A program made the position numbers and the translations under genes. From JAIBJN01 sp963847985 (GTDB lineage: Bacteria > Actinomycetota > Thermoleophilia > Gaiellales > Gaiellaceae), in NCBI GenBank assembly GCA_963847985.1, contig CAWKBS010000013.1:116286-180285 (forward strand): a stretch of DNA of 64,000 nt. The letters run 5' to 3'. Of this stretch, positions 28,802 through 37,219 are shown piece by piece. Every line of letters starts with the position of its first letter. The first letter of the stretch is position 1. The notes under the pieces were generated by a model. The model was given only the letters and a program-made list of their open reading frames with translations. It was not told the origin of the DNA and did no database searches.

Positions 28802-28877
28802 TCGGGGCGCCGAGATTTGAACTCGGGACCTCTCAGTCCCCCAGACTAGCGCGCTAACCAGGCTGCGCCACGCCCCG
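28802..28877 (-). tRNA. tRNA-Pro (anticodon GGG)
   Basis: Minus strand, 76 nt. Acceptor CGGGGCG / CGCCCCG with C1-G72 and discriminator A73, the bacterial tRNA-Pro identity pair. D-arm GCGC...GCGC, anticodon loop CTGGGGG (anticodon GGG, G37), T-arm CCGAG-TTCAAAT-CTCGG. The anticodon stem is weaker than usual, with a T.G and a C.A at its base. CCA is not encoded. It is followed by a strong terminator. Confidence 0.88.
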
Positions 28878-29071
28878 TCGACTGGTTCCATCCTAGCGCC
28901 GACGCGCTCCCCCTGACGGCCGGTGCCGGTTGGGGGGTCGATTCCGCCGCGGGGTACCCGGCGGGGGCCCCGATAACCCCTCGTTTCGACCCCGGTGGGG
29001 CACCCCGAGGGGACTACCGAGTTGCCCCGACCCGCAGGCTTCGGCAAAATCCGGAGTCCAGGGACGACGGT

Positions 29072-29907
29072 TTGCGGACGTACACGATCACAGAGGCGGC
29101 TGAAGCGACCGGCGTGAGCCGGAAGGCGATCGCGCGGCGGGTCGAGCGCGGGTCGCTGCGCTCGGTCGTTCGGAACGGCCTGAGACGCATCCCGCGGTCC
29201 GAGCTCGTGCGCGCGGGGCTGCTCGGGGAGGGCCAGGCGGAGCCCCGCGCAGGCGACCCCGCGGCCCCCTTCCTGCCCCACCCCGCGTCCGGCGGGGCAC
29301 TGGCCGAGACGGGGACGAACGAGGACATGCTCGCGACCCTCTTCCGCGAGGTTCTCGACCGCTTCGAGCGCCAGTCGCAGGAGATCGCGCAGTACCGGGC
29401 GCTGACCGTGCAGGCGGAGAGCCTGCGGCTCACGAACGAGCTCGCCGACCTGCGCGTGCGCCTCGCCGAGCTGGAGCGCCAGCCCCAGCAGGACCCGCAG
29501 CCGCCGCAGGCCGCCCAGCAGCAGGCGGCCGCCACCGATCTCGGCCGCCGCGTGAGCGAGCTCACCAAGCAGGTCGAGGAGCTCTCCAACCGCGAGATCT
29601 GGCTGCCACCCCAGGCTGCAGCGGCCCCGCAGCCCATGGCCTCGCCCATGCCGATGCCGCCTGCGCCGCCGCGGCCGGCTGCTCCCCCGCGCAGCCCGTC
29701 CGCCAGGCGGCACCGCCGCCGCCGCGCACGTTCCGCTTCTCGCGCCCCCTGCGCTTCGCGCTCGAGGCGGCCTTCATCGTGGCCGTCGCCGTGATCGTGT
29801 GGCAGGCGGACCTCCCCACGCCCGCGATCGCGGTCGCCATGGCAGTCGCCTGGACGCTCGTGGCGATCGTCGAGTGGGTCTCGTCCGAGCGCCCCTCCGC
29901 CCCCTAG
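29072..29907 (+). pseudogene. HTH + coiled-coil + C-terminal membrane protein, one-base frameshift
   Basis: Residues 1-50 are a MerR/excisionase-like HTH ('YTITEAAEATGVSRKAIARRVERGSL', 'RRIPRSELVRAG'). About 85-180 is a Glu/Gln-rich coiled coil ('ESLRLTNELADLRVRLAELERQ'). A Pro/Ala-rich linker follows. In the starting frame the end is Arg-rich nonsense stopping at 29794. One frame over, the linker continues into two hydrophobic helices ('LRFALEAAFIVAVAVIVW', 'PAIAVAMAVAWTLVAIVEW') to TAG at 29907. Total length is 3n+2, so one base is missing in the Pro-rich part near 29685-29700. TTG start with GGGA upstream. Probably a membrane-tethered DNA-binding protein if intact. Confidence 0.65.
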
Positions 29908-29955
29908 CGGCACCGGTTCAAGGGCGACAAACGGCCGGCCGATAGCAGTGGGGTC

Positions 29956-30081
29956 ATGCCCACGGGTGAAACACGGCCTCTCCGGCCCAGGCGGTCGCGG
30001 CTCCAGCCGCTCGTCAGCATGGCCGCGCTCGCGCTCGTCGCCGCGGCGCTCGTCCTCGTGCTCCTGCGCGTCGGCGCCTAG
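29956..30081 (+). CDS. 41-residue single-helix membrane peptide
   Basis: ATG 29956 opens a 41-codon frame: basic N-terminus M-P-T-G-E-T-R-P-L-R-P-R-R-S-R, then a hydrophobic helix ('MAALALVAAALVLVLLRVG'). TAGCAG lies seven bases before the ATG, close to the leaderless pattern. The G-E-T-R motif also opens the duplicated N-terminus of the subtilase. No family recognised. Support is modest: the hydrophobic run could be chance in GC-rich DNA. Confidence 0.4.
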   Translation: MPTGETRPLRPRRSRLQPLVSMAALALVAAALVLVLLRVGA

Positions 30082-30113
30082 GCGCTCCGTCGAGCTAACT
30101 CTTACGCGGAGAT

Positions 30114-30413
30114 CTAGGGTTCGAGCCGGCGGTAGAGCCGGTCGACGAGCTCCGGCATCTCCTCGAGCCGCGCGGTGATGGTGCGGATGCGGTACTCCCG
30201 GAAGTGCGCCGGCTCGACCTTCAGCGCTTTCGCCAGCGTCTCGATCACGCCGTTCGAGGGCACGGGCCGGTTGCCGTGCACGAGGTGGTTGAGGTAGCCG
30301 GCGGACAGGCCGGTCTTGGCGGCCAGGCCGCGGTAGGTGACGCCGCGCTCGGCCATCAGCGCCTGGATGGTCTCGCCGAACGGCTCGGTCGAGAAACGGC
30401 GTTTCCTCGCCAT
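30114..30413 (-). CDS. Xre-type helix-turn-helix regulator
   Basis: 99-residue DNA-binding protein with one HTH ('VTYRGLAAKTGLSAGYLNHLVHGNRPVPSNGVIETLAKAL', about 25-64) of the Cro/C1 class. A C-terminal tail contains 'FREYRI', as seen in small regulators that bind a ligand or partner. It starts at ATG 30413 inside the proS stop (TGATG) with AAGGAGG nine bases upstream, so it is co-transcribed with proS at the far end of the rpsB-proS cluster. Target unknown. Confidence 0.8.
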   Translation of the reverse strand: MARKRRFSTEPFGETIQALMAERGVTYRGLAAKTGLSAGYLNHLVHGNRPVPSNGVIETLAKALKVEPAHFREYRIRTITARLEEMPELVDRLYRRLEP

Positions 30414-32095
30414 CAGAGGACCTCCTTGACACGATCGACGAGAGATTCGACGGCGACGCGGCCCTCGGTCCGGTCCGAGCGTCGGAGCACGTCCGCACTG
30501 CCGTCCTCGAGGGTCTTCTTCCCCACGGTGACGCGAACCGGGCAGCCGATGAGGTCGGCGTCCGCGAACTTCTCCCCCGGGCGCAGGTCGCGGTCGTCGA
30601 GGAGCACCTCGAGCCCGGCGGCGTCGAGGTCGCCCGCCACGCGCCCGGCGATCTCGATCGCCTCGGCCCCGGCGGCGCCGATGGCCACGACCTCGACCTC
30701 GTAGGGTGCGAGCGAACGCGGCCAGACGATGCCCTGCTCGTCGTGGCGCTGCTCGACCGCGGCGGCCATGATCCGGCCGGGGCCGATCCCGTAGCAGCCC
30801 ATCTCGATCGGCCGCTCGGTGCCGTCCTCGTCGAGGAAGGTCGCGTCGAGCGGGACCGTGTAGTGCGTGCCGAGCTTGAAGATGTGCCCGACCTCGAGCG
30901 CTGTCTGGAAGCGGAGGCGCCCGCCGCACTTCGGGCACGTGTCGCCCTCGCGCGGCTCGCGGATGTCGGCGAAGGTCGCCTGGAAGTCGCGCCCGTGCTC
31001 TACACCGCGCAGATGCCAGCCCGTCCGGTTGGCGCCGGTGACGAACTGCCCGTCGCGCAGCGCCTCGTCGGCGAGGATCTCGCCGCCGAAGCCGAGCGGG
31101 CCGATCGAGCCGGGATCGGCGCCGAACGCCTCGCGGATCTCCTCCTCGGTCGCCGGCCGGAAGCCGGTGCCGAGCGCGGCGGCGGTCTTCGCCTCCTCCA
31201 GACGGTCGTCGCCGCGCACGAGCGCGAGCACGACCGTGCCGTCGTCCTTCACGACCGGCATCGCCTTCGACGTGGCCGCCGCGTCGATGCCCAGGAATTC
31301 CGCGAGCGCCTCGATGGTGGTCACGCCGGGCGTCTCCACCTCGCCGGGTGCCTCGAGCCGCTCCGGGAACTCGGGCGGGCGAGGAATCCCGCGCGCGACC
31401 TCGAGGTCGGCCGCGTAGTCGCCGTTCTCGCAGGTGACGAGCGTGTTCTCGCCGGAGCCGGACGGGGCGAGGAAGTCGATGGACTCGCTCCCGCCCATCA
31501 TCCCCGACTCGGCCTGCACGGCGTAGTACTCGAGCCCGCAGCGCTGGAAGATCCGGTGGTAGGCGCCCTCGTGCTTGCGGAAGCTCACCTCCAGCCCTTC
31601 CGCGTCGCGGTCGAACGAGTACGCGTCCTTCATGACGAACTCGCGCACCCGGATGAGGCCGGCCCGCGGGCGCGGCTCGTCGCGCACCTTCGTCTGGAAG
31701 TGGTAGAGGATCTGCGGCAACTGCCGGTACGACGAGATCTCGCGAAGATGGAACGTGATCGTCTCCTCGTGCGTCATCGACAGCACGAACGGGCGGCCCA
31801 TCCGGTCCTCGGTCTTCCAGAGCTCCGGAATCGGGTAGCGGCCGCTGGCCTGCCACAGCTCGGCGGGCGCCAGGACCGGCATGAACATCTCCTGGCCGCC
31901 GATCGCATTGATCTCCTCGCGGACGATCTGCACTGCCTTTTCGTGGACGCGCCAGCCGAGCGGCAGGTACGACCACAGGCCGGCGCTCACCTGGCGGATG
32001 AACCCGCCGCGGACGAGCAGGCGATGGCTCGCGGCGTCGGCATCGACCGGATCCTCCCGCAGGGTCGGGAGAAAGAGCTCGGAGGCCTTCGTCAT
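30413..32095 (-). CDS. proS: prolyl-tRNA synthetase, bacterial type with editing insert
   Basis: 560 residues. Class II aaRS core: motif 1 near 'GWRVHEKAVQIVREE', motif 2 'RDEPRPRAGLIRVREFVMKDAYSF', motif 3 'EMGCYGIGPGRIMAAA'. The INS editing domain between motifs 2 and 3 is present ('TIEALAEFLGIDAAATSKAM'), which removes Ala-tRNAPro. C-terminal anticodon-binding domain 'VEVVAIGAAGAEA...RDLRPGEKFADADLIGCPVRVTVG'. ATG 32095 overlaps the ispG stop by one base (TGATG). Confidence 0.96.
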   Translation of the reverse strand: MTKASELFLPTLREDPVDADAASHRLLVRGGFIRQVSAGLWSYLPLGWRVHEKAVQIVREEINAIGGQEMFMPVLAPAELWQASGRYPIPELWKTEDRMGRPFVLSMTHEETITFHLREISSYRQLPQILYHFQTKVRDEPRPRAGLIRVREFVMKDAYSFDRDAEGLEVSFRKHEGAYHRIFQRCGLEYYAVQAESGMMGGSESIDFLAPSGSGENTLVTCENGDYAADLEVARGIPRPPEFPERLEAPGEVETPGVTTIEALAEFLGIDAAATSKAMPVVKDDGTVVLALVRGDDRLEEAKTAAALGTGFRPATEEEIREAFGADPGSIGPLGFGGEILADEALRDGQFVTGANRTGWHLRGVEHGRDFQATFADIREPREGDTCPKCGGRLRFQTALEVGHIFKLGTHYTVPLDATFLDEDGTERPIEMGCYGIGPGRIMAAAVEQRHDEQGIVWPRSLAPYEVEVVAIGAAGAEAIEIAGRVAGDLDAAGLEVLLDDRDLRPGEKFADADLIGCPVRVTVGKKTLEDGSADVLRRSDRTEGRVAVESLVDRVKEVL

Positions 32096-33225
32096 CAAGA
32101 CGGGCGCTGGGCCGCTTCGGCCATCATGAGGGCCGCCGGCTTGGCCAGCTTCAGGCGCTTCGGCCTGACCATGCCGCTCTCGATCCACGCGTCGATCTCG
32201 CGGAAGAGCTCCGCGACGAGCGCCTCCGACTCGACCTTCCGGAGCACGCGCCCGTGTGCGTAGATGAAGCCGGTCTCGCGACCGCCGGCGACACCGAAGT
32301 CGGCGTCGCCCGCCTCGCCCGGCCCGTTGACCGCGCAGCCCATGACCGCGACCTCGAACGCCTGCGGGTACGCGCGCAGCCGCTCCTCGACCGCCTCCGC
32401 GAGGTTCCAGACGCCGACGTTGTCCCGCCCGCACGAGGGGCACGCGATCATGATCGGCCCGCGCTCGCGCAGGCCGAGGGCCTTGAGGATCTCCCAGGCG
32501 ACCTTCACTTCCTCCACCGGGTCTGCGGTCAGCGAGATGCGGATCGTGTCCCCGATCCCGTCCATGAGCAGGCTGCCCACACCGATGGCGCTCTTGATCG
32601 AGCCCACGGCGGGCGTCCCCGCCTCGGTGACGCCGAGGTGGAGCGGGTACGGAACCTTGTCGGCGAGCATCCGGTAGGCGCGGATCATCGTCGGCACCGA
32701 GCTCGACTTGACGGAGATCTTGAAGTCGTAGTAGTCCATGCTCTCGAGCAGGCGGACCTGCTCGAGCGCCTCCTCGACGAGCGCCTCGGCCGTGTCCTCC
32801 TGGGCCAGCTCGAGCAGGTGCTTGGGGAGAGAGCCCGAGTTGGCGCCGATCCGCATGGGGATCCCCCGCGCCTTGGCCGCCTTCACGACCTCGGCGACCC
32901 TCTCGGGCCCGCCGATGTTGCCCGGGTTGATACGAACGGCCGCGACGCCCGCGGCGACCGCCTTCAGCGCGAGCGACGCGTTGAAGTGGATGTCGGCGAT
33001 GACGGGGATCGGCGAGAGGTAGACGAGCTTCGCGAGCGCGTCCGCGTCCTCGGTCTTCGGCACGGCCACTCGGACGACCTCGCAGCCGCCGGAGACGAGC
33101 TCGCCGATCTGCGCCATCGTTGCGTCGACGTCGTGCGTCTTCGTCAGCGTCATCGACTGCACGACGACCGGCGCGCCGCCGCCGATCGGGACGTTCCCGA
33201 CCTTGATCTGCCGCTCGCTGGCCAT
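32095..33225 (-). CDS. ispG: 4-hydroxy-3-methylbut-2-enyl-diphosphate synthase
   Basis: 376 residues; penultimate step of the MEP isoprenoid pathway (MEcPP to HMBPP). TIM-barrel part with 'VADIHFNASLAL', 'RINPGNIG', then the [4Fe-4S] ligands in 'MIACPSCGRDN' and 'VMGCAVNGPGEA'. Dxr of the same pathway lies two genes upstream. ATG 33225 is seven bases after TAGACT, giving an internal leaderless promoter inside the cluster. Confidence 0.96.
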   Translation of the reverse strand: MASERQIKVGNVPIGGGAPVVVQSMTLTKTHDVDATMAQIGELVSGGCEVVRVAVPKTEDADALAKLVYLSPIPVIADIHFNASLALKAVAAGVAAVRINPGNIGGPERVAEVVKAAKARGIPMRIGANSGSLPKHLLELAQEDTAEALVEEALEQVRLLESMDYYDFKISVKSSSVPTMIRAYRMLADKVPYPLHLGVTEAGTPAVGSIKSAIGVGSLLMDGIGDTIRISLTADPVEEVKVAWEILKALGLRERGPIMIACPSCGRDNVGVWNLAEAVEERLRAYPQAFEVAVMGCAVNGPGEAGDADFGVAGGRETGFIYAHGRVLRKVESEALVAELFREIDAWIESGMVRPKRLKLAKPAALMMAEAAQRPS

Positions 33226-33232
33226 CGCGGAA

Positions 33233-33238
33233 AGTCTA
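33233..33238 (-). promoter_or_regulatory. -10 element TAGACT of ispG
   Basis: Seven bases before the ispG ATG, in the 31-bp gap after rseP; no Shine-Dalgarno sequence between. Confidence 0.5.
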
Positions 33239-33256
33239 ACGGGGCCGCGTCGGCCG

Positions 33257-34483
33257 CTAACCGCCGCTGAGGCGGTTGATGTCGTTCGTGAGGCCGATGA
33301 CGAAGAGGAAGAGGACGAGCGCGATCCCGATCATCGACGCGCGCTCGTAGGCCTCGCGCGGGATCGCCCGGCCGCGGACCCGCTCGGCGATCGAGAACGC
33401 GATGTGGCCGCCATCGAGCGGCAGCAGGGGCAGGAGGTTCAGGAGCGCGAGCGACAGGCTGATGAAGGCGAGCACCTGCAGGTAGTACATGAATCCCTCG
33501 TCGAGCGACTCGCTCGAGACTGCAGTGATCCCGACGACGCTCGCAACCTCCTCGCGCCCCTCGCCGGTCACCAGGCGGCCGAGCGAGGCGAAGATCGCCT
33601 TCGTCACCTCCCAGGTCGTCTCGAACGCGAGCCCGATCGCCTCGAGCGGCCCGTAGCTCTCGTAGTCGAGCCCGAACGCGAACCCGAGTCGGTAGACGTC
33701 GTCCACCGGGTCGAGCCGAGCCGAGCCCTCGAGCGCGAGCTCGGCGCCGTCGCGCTCGACCGTGAGCGTGACCGGCTCGCCCTCGCTGCCGCGGATCGCC
33801 TCCGCCAGGTCGGCCGACTCGCCGCGCGCGCCGTCGACGGCGAGGATCTCGTCCCCCGGCTGCAGCCCCATCGCGGCGGCGGGGGAGCCCGCGCTCACCT
33901 CGTCCACGACGCGCGTCGCGCCGGTCGGCACGCCGGCCATGAACACGATCGCGAGCGCGAGGACCGCGAAGAGGTAGTTCGTCGCCGGGCCCGCGAAGAT
34001 GACGGCCACGCGCTTCCACGTGGGCGCGCGCCAGTAGGCCTCCGGCGAGAGCGCGTCGTCCACGTCGGTGAGGCCGCGCTCGGCGGCCCGGTGCGCGTGC
34101 TCGGACAGGTCCTTGCCCGCGACCTTTGCGCGGAGCTCGCCGAGCTCGGCGCGCGCGTCCTCGTAGCGCTCCTCGGCCAGGGCCTGCTCGACCGGCTTCT
34201 CGGCGTCCGCGAGCGACGGCGCCTCGCCCCGGGCCGGCTCGAGGTGATGGCGGAGGTCCTCCGCCGCCGGCCGGTGCATCCCCGGGATCTTCACGTAGCC
34301 GCCCAGCGGGATCGCGCCGATGCCGTACTCGATGCCGTTCCGCGTCCACTTCACCAGCGCGGGCGGGAAGAAGATGTAGAACCGCCGCGGTCGCATCTTG
34401 ACCGCGAGCGCGGTGAAGAAGTGCCCGGCCTCGTGGATGAGGATGAGGAAGGCCAGGCCGGCGATGGCGACGGCGATGTTCAT
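33257..34483 (-). CDS. rseP: site-2 protease (RseP/MucP-like zinc metalloprotease)
   Basis: 408 residues, intramembrane protease. First helix carries the zinc motif H-E-A-G-H ('LILIHEAGHFFTAL'); 'AGPATNYLFAVL' and the final 'LNLLPLLPLDGGH' complete the S2P active site; a PDZ domain lies between (about 185-255, 'VSAGSPAAAMGLQPGDEILAVDGA'). A family-atypical charged insert (about 75-140) precedes the PDZ. In actinobacteria such enzymes (Rip1) release anti-sigma factors and regulate envelope stress. Sits between dxr and ispG, the usual place. A palindromic element lies immediately upstream. Confidence 0.92.
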   Translation of the reverse strand: MNIAVAIAGLAFLILIHEAGHFFTALAVKMRPRRFYIFFPPALVKWTRNGIEYGIGAIPLGGYVKIPGMHRPAAEDLRHHLEPARGEAPSLADAEKPVEQALAEERYEDARAELGELRAKVAGKDLSEHAHRAAERGLTDVDDALSPEAYWRAPTWKRVAVIFAGPATNYLFAVLALAIVFMAGVPTGATRVVDEVSAGSPAAAMGLQPGDEILAVDGARGESADLAEAIRGSEGEPVTLTVERDGAELALEGSARLDPVDDVYRLGFAFGLDYESYGPLEAIGLAFETTWEVTKAIFASLGRLVTGEGREEVASVVGITAVSSESLDEGFMYYLQVLAFISLSLALLNLLPLLPLDGGHIAFSIAERVRGRAIPREAYERASMIGIALVLFLFVIGLTNDINRLSGG

Positions 34484-34487
34484 AGCG

Positions 34488-34568
34488 GTGTCCTAAGTGT
34501 TCCTGCAGGTGATGCTGCCCAGTCCCTGCGTCGCGGGCATTGCCTGTGGGAGCACTTGGGACACTAGT
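34488..34568. repeat. imperfect palindromic element, copy A
   Basis: Outer arms GTGTCC-t-AAGTG and CACTT-g-GGACAC, inner arms around CAGGTGATGCTGCCC and GGGCATTGCCTG, ending in ACTAGT. Related to 56566-56635. It covers the dxr stop and the rseP leader. Confidence 0.6.
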
Positions 34569-35631
34569 GAACCAGTTGGCGTGTGAGCGCCGCGGCGATC
34601 CGGCGCGCCTCGGCGTCCATGGCGGCCAGCTCGTCCAGGTCCTTCGCAGGGACGCAGTCGATCTGCGCGAGCGTGCGCTCGACGACATCGGCGATCCCCA
34701 GGAAGGGAAGGCCGCCGGTCAGGAAGGCGGCCACCGCCACCTCGTTGGCGGCGTTCAGGGCGCACGGGGCGGTGTCGCCGGCTTCCCCCGCAGCCCGCGC
34801 CAGCGCGAGGCAAGGGAAGGCGTCGAGATCGGGCTCGGCGAACTCGAGGATCACGCCGCCGGCGAGGTCGAGCGGCGCGATCGGCGTCGCGGCCCGCTCC
34901 GGATACGTCAGCGCGTACGAGATCGGCACCCGCATGTCCGGGTAGCCGAGGTGCGCGAGCGCCGCGCCGTCGCGGAGGCGGACGAGCGCGTGCACGACCG
35001 AGGTCGGATGCACGACGACCTCGATCCGGTCGTACGGCAGGTCGAAGAGAAAGTGCGCCTCGATCAGCTCGAGCCCCTTGTTCATGAGCGTGGCCGAGTC
35101 GACGGTGATCTTCGGGCCCATGCTCCACGTCGGGTGTGCGAGCGCGTCGGCCGACGTCACGTCGGCGAGGTCGGCGCGTGTCCGGCCGCGAAACGGGCCG
35201 CCCGACGCCGTGAGGACGAGCGAGTGGACCGTGTCCGCGCTGTGCCCGTCCAGGAGCTGGAACGCCGCCGAGTGCTCGGAGTCGACCGGCAGGAGCCTCC
35301 CCCCTCCCTTCCGCCAGGCCGCGACCGCAAGGTCGCCGCCCGCGACGAGGCTCTCCTTGTTGGCGAGCGCGAGGTCGACGCCGCGCTCGAGCGCCCAGAA
35401 GGTCGCGGGCACGCCGGCGAAGCCGACGACGGCGTTGAGGACGACGTCGGGCTCGGCCCGGTCGAGCAGCTCGGCCGGCTCGCCTCCGACCTGCGTGAGC
35501 GGCGCGAGCCCGTCGATGGGCGTCGAGCCCGAGGAGGCGGCGACGAGCTCCAGCTCCGGATTGCCCTGGATGACCTCGAGCGCCTGTTGCCCGATCGAGC
35601 CTGTCGCGCCCAGAAGGGCGATGCGCTTCAT
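34564..35631 (-). CDS. dxr: 1-deoxy-D-xylulose-5-phosphate reductoisomerase
   Basis: 355 residues; DXP to MEP with NADPH, first committed step of the non-mevalonate pathway. 'MKRIALLGATGSIGQQAL' is the NADPH-binding start; 'ALANKESLV', 'LLPVDSEHSA', 'ASGGPF' and 'NKGLELIEAHFLF' are the metal and substrate segments. ATG 35631 is seven bases after TAGACT, whose TAG is also the cdsA stop codon, so dxr may have its own leaderless promoter besides read-through. Confidence 0.96.
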   Translation of the reverse strand: MKRIALLGATGSIGQQALEVIQGNPELELVAASSGSTPIDGLAPLTQVGGEPAELLDRAEPDVVLNAVVGFAGVPATFWALERGVDLALANKESLVAGGDLAVAAWRKGGGRLLPVDSEHSAAFQLLDGHSADTVHSLVLTASGGPFRGRTRADLADVTSADALAHPTWSMGPKITVDSATLMNKGLELIEAHFLFDLPYDRIEVVVHPTSVVHALVRLRDGAALAHLGYPDMRVPISYALTYPERAATPIAPLDLAGGVILEFAEPDLDAFPCLALARAAGEAGDTAPCALNAANEVAVAAFLTGGLPFLGIADVVERTLAQIDCVPAKDLDELAAMDAEARRIAAALTRQLVH

Positions 35632-35638
35632 CGCAGGC

Positions 35639-35644
35639 AGTCTA
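35639..35644 (-). promoter_or_regulatory. -10 element TAGACT of dxr, overlapping the cdsA stop
   Basis: Seven bases before the dxr ATG. Identical hexamer and spacing to ispG, so the two MEP-pathway genes share the same promoter form. Confidence 0.5.
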
Positions 35645-36442
35645 GGAGTGCGTGAGGGCAAGCACGGCGAAGTAGGCGGCGGGCGCCGCGAAGACGATCG
35701 AGTCCACGCGGTCGAGGATGCCGCCGTGGCCCATGAGGACACGGCCGGAGTCCTTGACGCCGAGGTCCCGCTTCACCATCGACTCGAACAGGTCCCCGCA
35801 GACGGCGGCCACGACGATCACGCCTCCCAGGAGGAACGACTCCCAGCCGACGATCTCGATCGGCTCGTCGTTCAGCGCGAGCCAGGTGGTGAGCACTCCC
35901 CCGGCGATGCCGCAGACGAGGCCCTCCCAGGTCTTCCCCGGCGAGATCGCGGGCGCGAGCTTGTGGCGACCGGCGAGCCTCCCGCCGATGTAGGCGAACG
36001 TGTCGGCCACGAACACGGTCAGCAGGAGCGTGATGAGCAGGAGCCGCCCGTCGTCGTCCAGATCGCGCAGGAGGACGAGGAACGCGAGGCCGAGGCCGAT
36101 CCAGGCGGCGCCGAGCATGGTGGCCGCCACGGCCACGGTGGTGGATTGCCGCGTCTCCGAGATGGCGGCGAACAGGAAGGCGAGCAGCAGCGTCAGCATG
36201 AAGCCGCCGAGCATCCACTCGGGCCCGCCCAGCGCCGCCCCGACGACTGCGGCGAGCGCGCCGCCATAGCCCGCGAGGACGAGGGGCCGCAGCGAACGGG
36301 CCATCCGGTACAGCTCGTGGAGGGCCAGGAGCACTGCCGGCGCCAGGAGCGCGAGCAGGGCCCAGCCGCCGTAGTAGGCGGCGAAGAGCACGAGCGGCAG
36401 GCCCGCCGCGATGACGGCGACGCGGCTGAGGAGCGGGCTCAT
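35642..36442 (-). CDS. cdsA: phosphatidate cytidylyltransferase
   Basis: 266-residue multi-pass membrane enzyme making CDP-diacylglycerol from phosphatidate and CTP. About eight helices. The CDS signature is at the C-terminal side: 'HKLAPAISPGKTWEG' and 'GDLFESMVKRDLGVKDSGRVLMGHGGILDRVDS', which holds the catalytic Asp residues and magnesium site. ATG 36442 overlaps the uppS stop in the pattern ATGA. It feeds the CDP-alcohol phosphatidyltransferase type seen at 23357. Confidence 0.95.
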   Translation of the reverse strand: MSPLLSRVAVIAAGLPLVLFAAYYGGWALLALLAPAVLLALHELYRMARSLRPLVLAGYGGALAAVVGAALGGPEWMLGGFMLTLLLAFLFAAISETRQSTTVAVAATMLGAAWIGLGLAFLVLLRDLDDDGRLLLITLLLTVFVADTFAYIGGRLAGRHKLAPAISPGKTWEGLVCGIAGGVLTTWLALNDEPIEIVGWESFLLGGVIVVAAVCGDLFESMVKRDLGVKDSGRVLMGHGGILDRVDSIVFAAPAAYFAVLALTHS

Positions 36443-37212
36443 CTCCCGCCGAAGCGCCGGCGGCGGCTCGCGTACTGCGTGAGCGCCTCCCGGAGCTCCT
36501 GCTCCCCGAAGTCCGGCCACAGCGTCTCGACGAACACGAGCTCCGTGTAGGCGAGCTGCCAGAGGAGGAAGTTCGAGACGCGGAGCTCGCCCGAGGTGCG
36601 GATGAGCAGGTCGGGCTCGGGCATCTCGGGCGCGTACAGGCGGGCCCCGATCGCGTTCTCGTCGATGTCGAGCGGGTCGATCCCTTCCTCGACGAGGCGG
36701 CGGGCGGCCTCGACGATCTCGGCGCGTCCGCCGTAGTCGAAGGCGATCCAGAGCTGGAGGCGGTCGCAGCCGGAGGTACCCTCCTCGAGGCGCTCGATCT
36801 TCGCGCGCAGCTCAGGGGTGGCGCGATCGCGGCGACCGATGAAGCGCGTGCGGACGCCTTCGCGCGCGAGGTCGGGCAGCTCGCGCTCGATGGTCTCCAC
36901 GAAGATCTCCATGAGCGCGTCGATCTCGTCCGAGGGGCGCGACCAGTTCTCGGTGGAGAACGCGTAGACGCAGAGCGACTCGACGCCGAGGTCGATGGCG
37001 GCCTCGACCGTGCGCCGGAGCGCGCGGGTGCCTGCACGGTGGCCGGCGGCGACCGGAAGCTTCCGCCGCCGGGCCCAGCGGCCGTTTCCGTCCATGATGA
37101 TGGCGATGGACCGCGCGACGTCCGGAAGCTCCGGCTCCCGGACGGGCGTGAGGCCCGTGATCATGCGGATTCTCGTTAGCAGCCGCATCCGCTTGGGGGT
37201 CTGAGATCGCAC
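36439..37212 (-). CDS. uppS: isoprenyl transferase (undecaprenyl diphosphate synthase)
   Basis: 257 residues, cis-prenyltransferase producing the polyprenyl carrier for peptidoglycan. 'IAIIMDGNGRWARRRKLPVAAGHRAGTRAL' holds the catalytic Asp and diphosphate-binding Arg; 'VYAFSTENWSRP' and 'DLLIRTSGELRVSNFLLWQLAYTELVF' complete the family pattern. Actinobacteria may hold a short-chain paralogue, so chain length is not certain. GTG 37212 with GAGG six bases before it; ATG 37188 is an alternative. Confidence 0.93.
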   Translation of the reverse strand: MRSQTPKRMRLLTRIRMITGLTPVREPELPDVARSIAIIMDGNGRWARRRKLPVAAGHRAGTRALRRTVEAAIDLGVESLCVYAFSTENWSRPSDEIDALMEIFVETIERELPDLAREGVRTRFIGRRDRATPELRAKIERLEEGTSGCDRLQLWIAFDYGGRAEIVEAARRLVEEGIDPLDIDENAIGARLYAPEMPEPDLLIRTSGELRVSNFLLWQLAYTELVFVETLWPDFGEQELREALTQYASRRRRFGGR

Positions 37213-37219
37213 GGCGACC

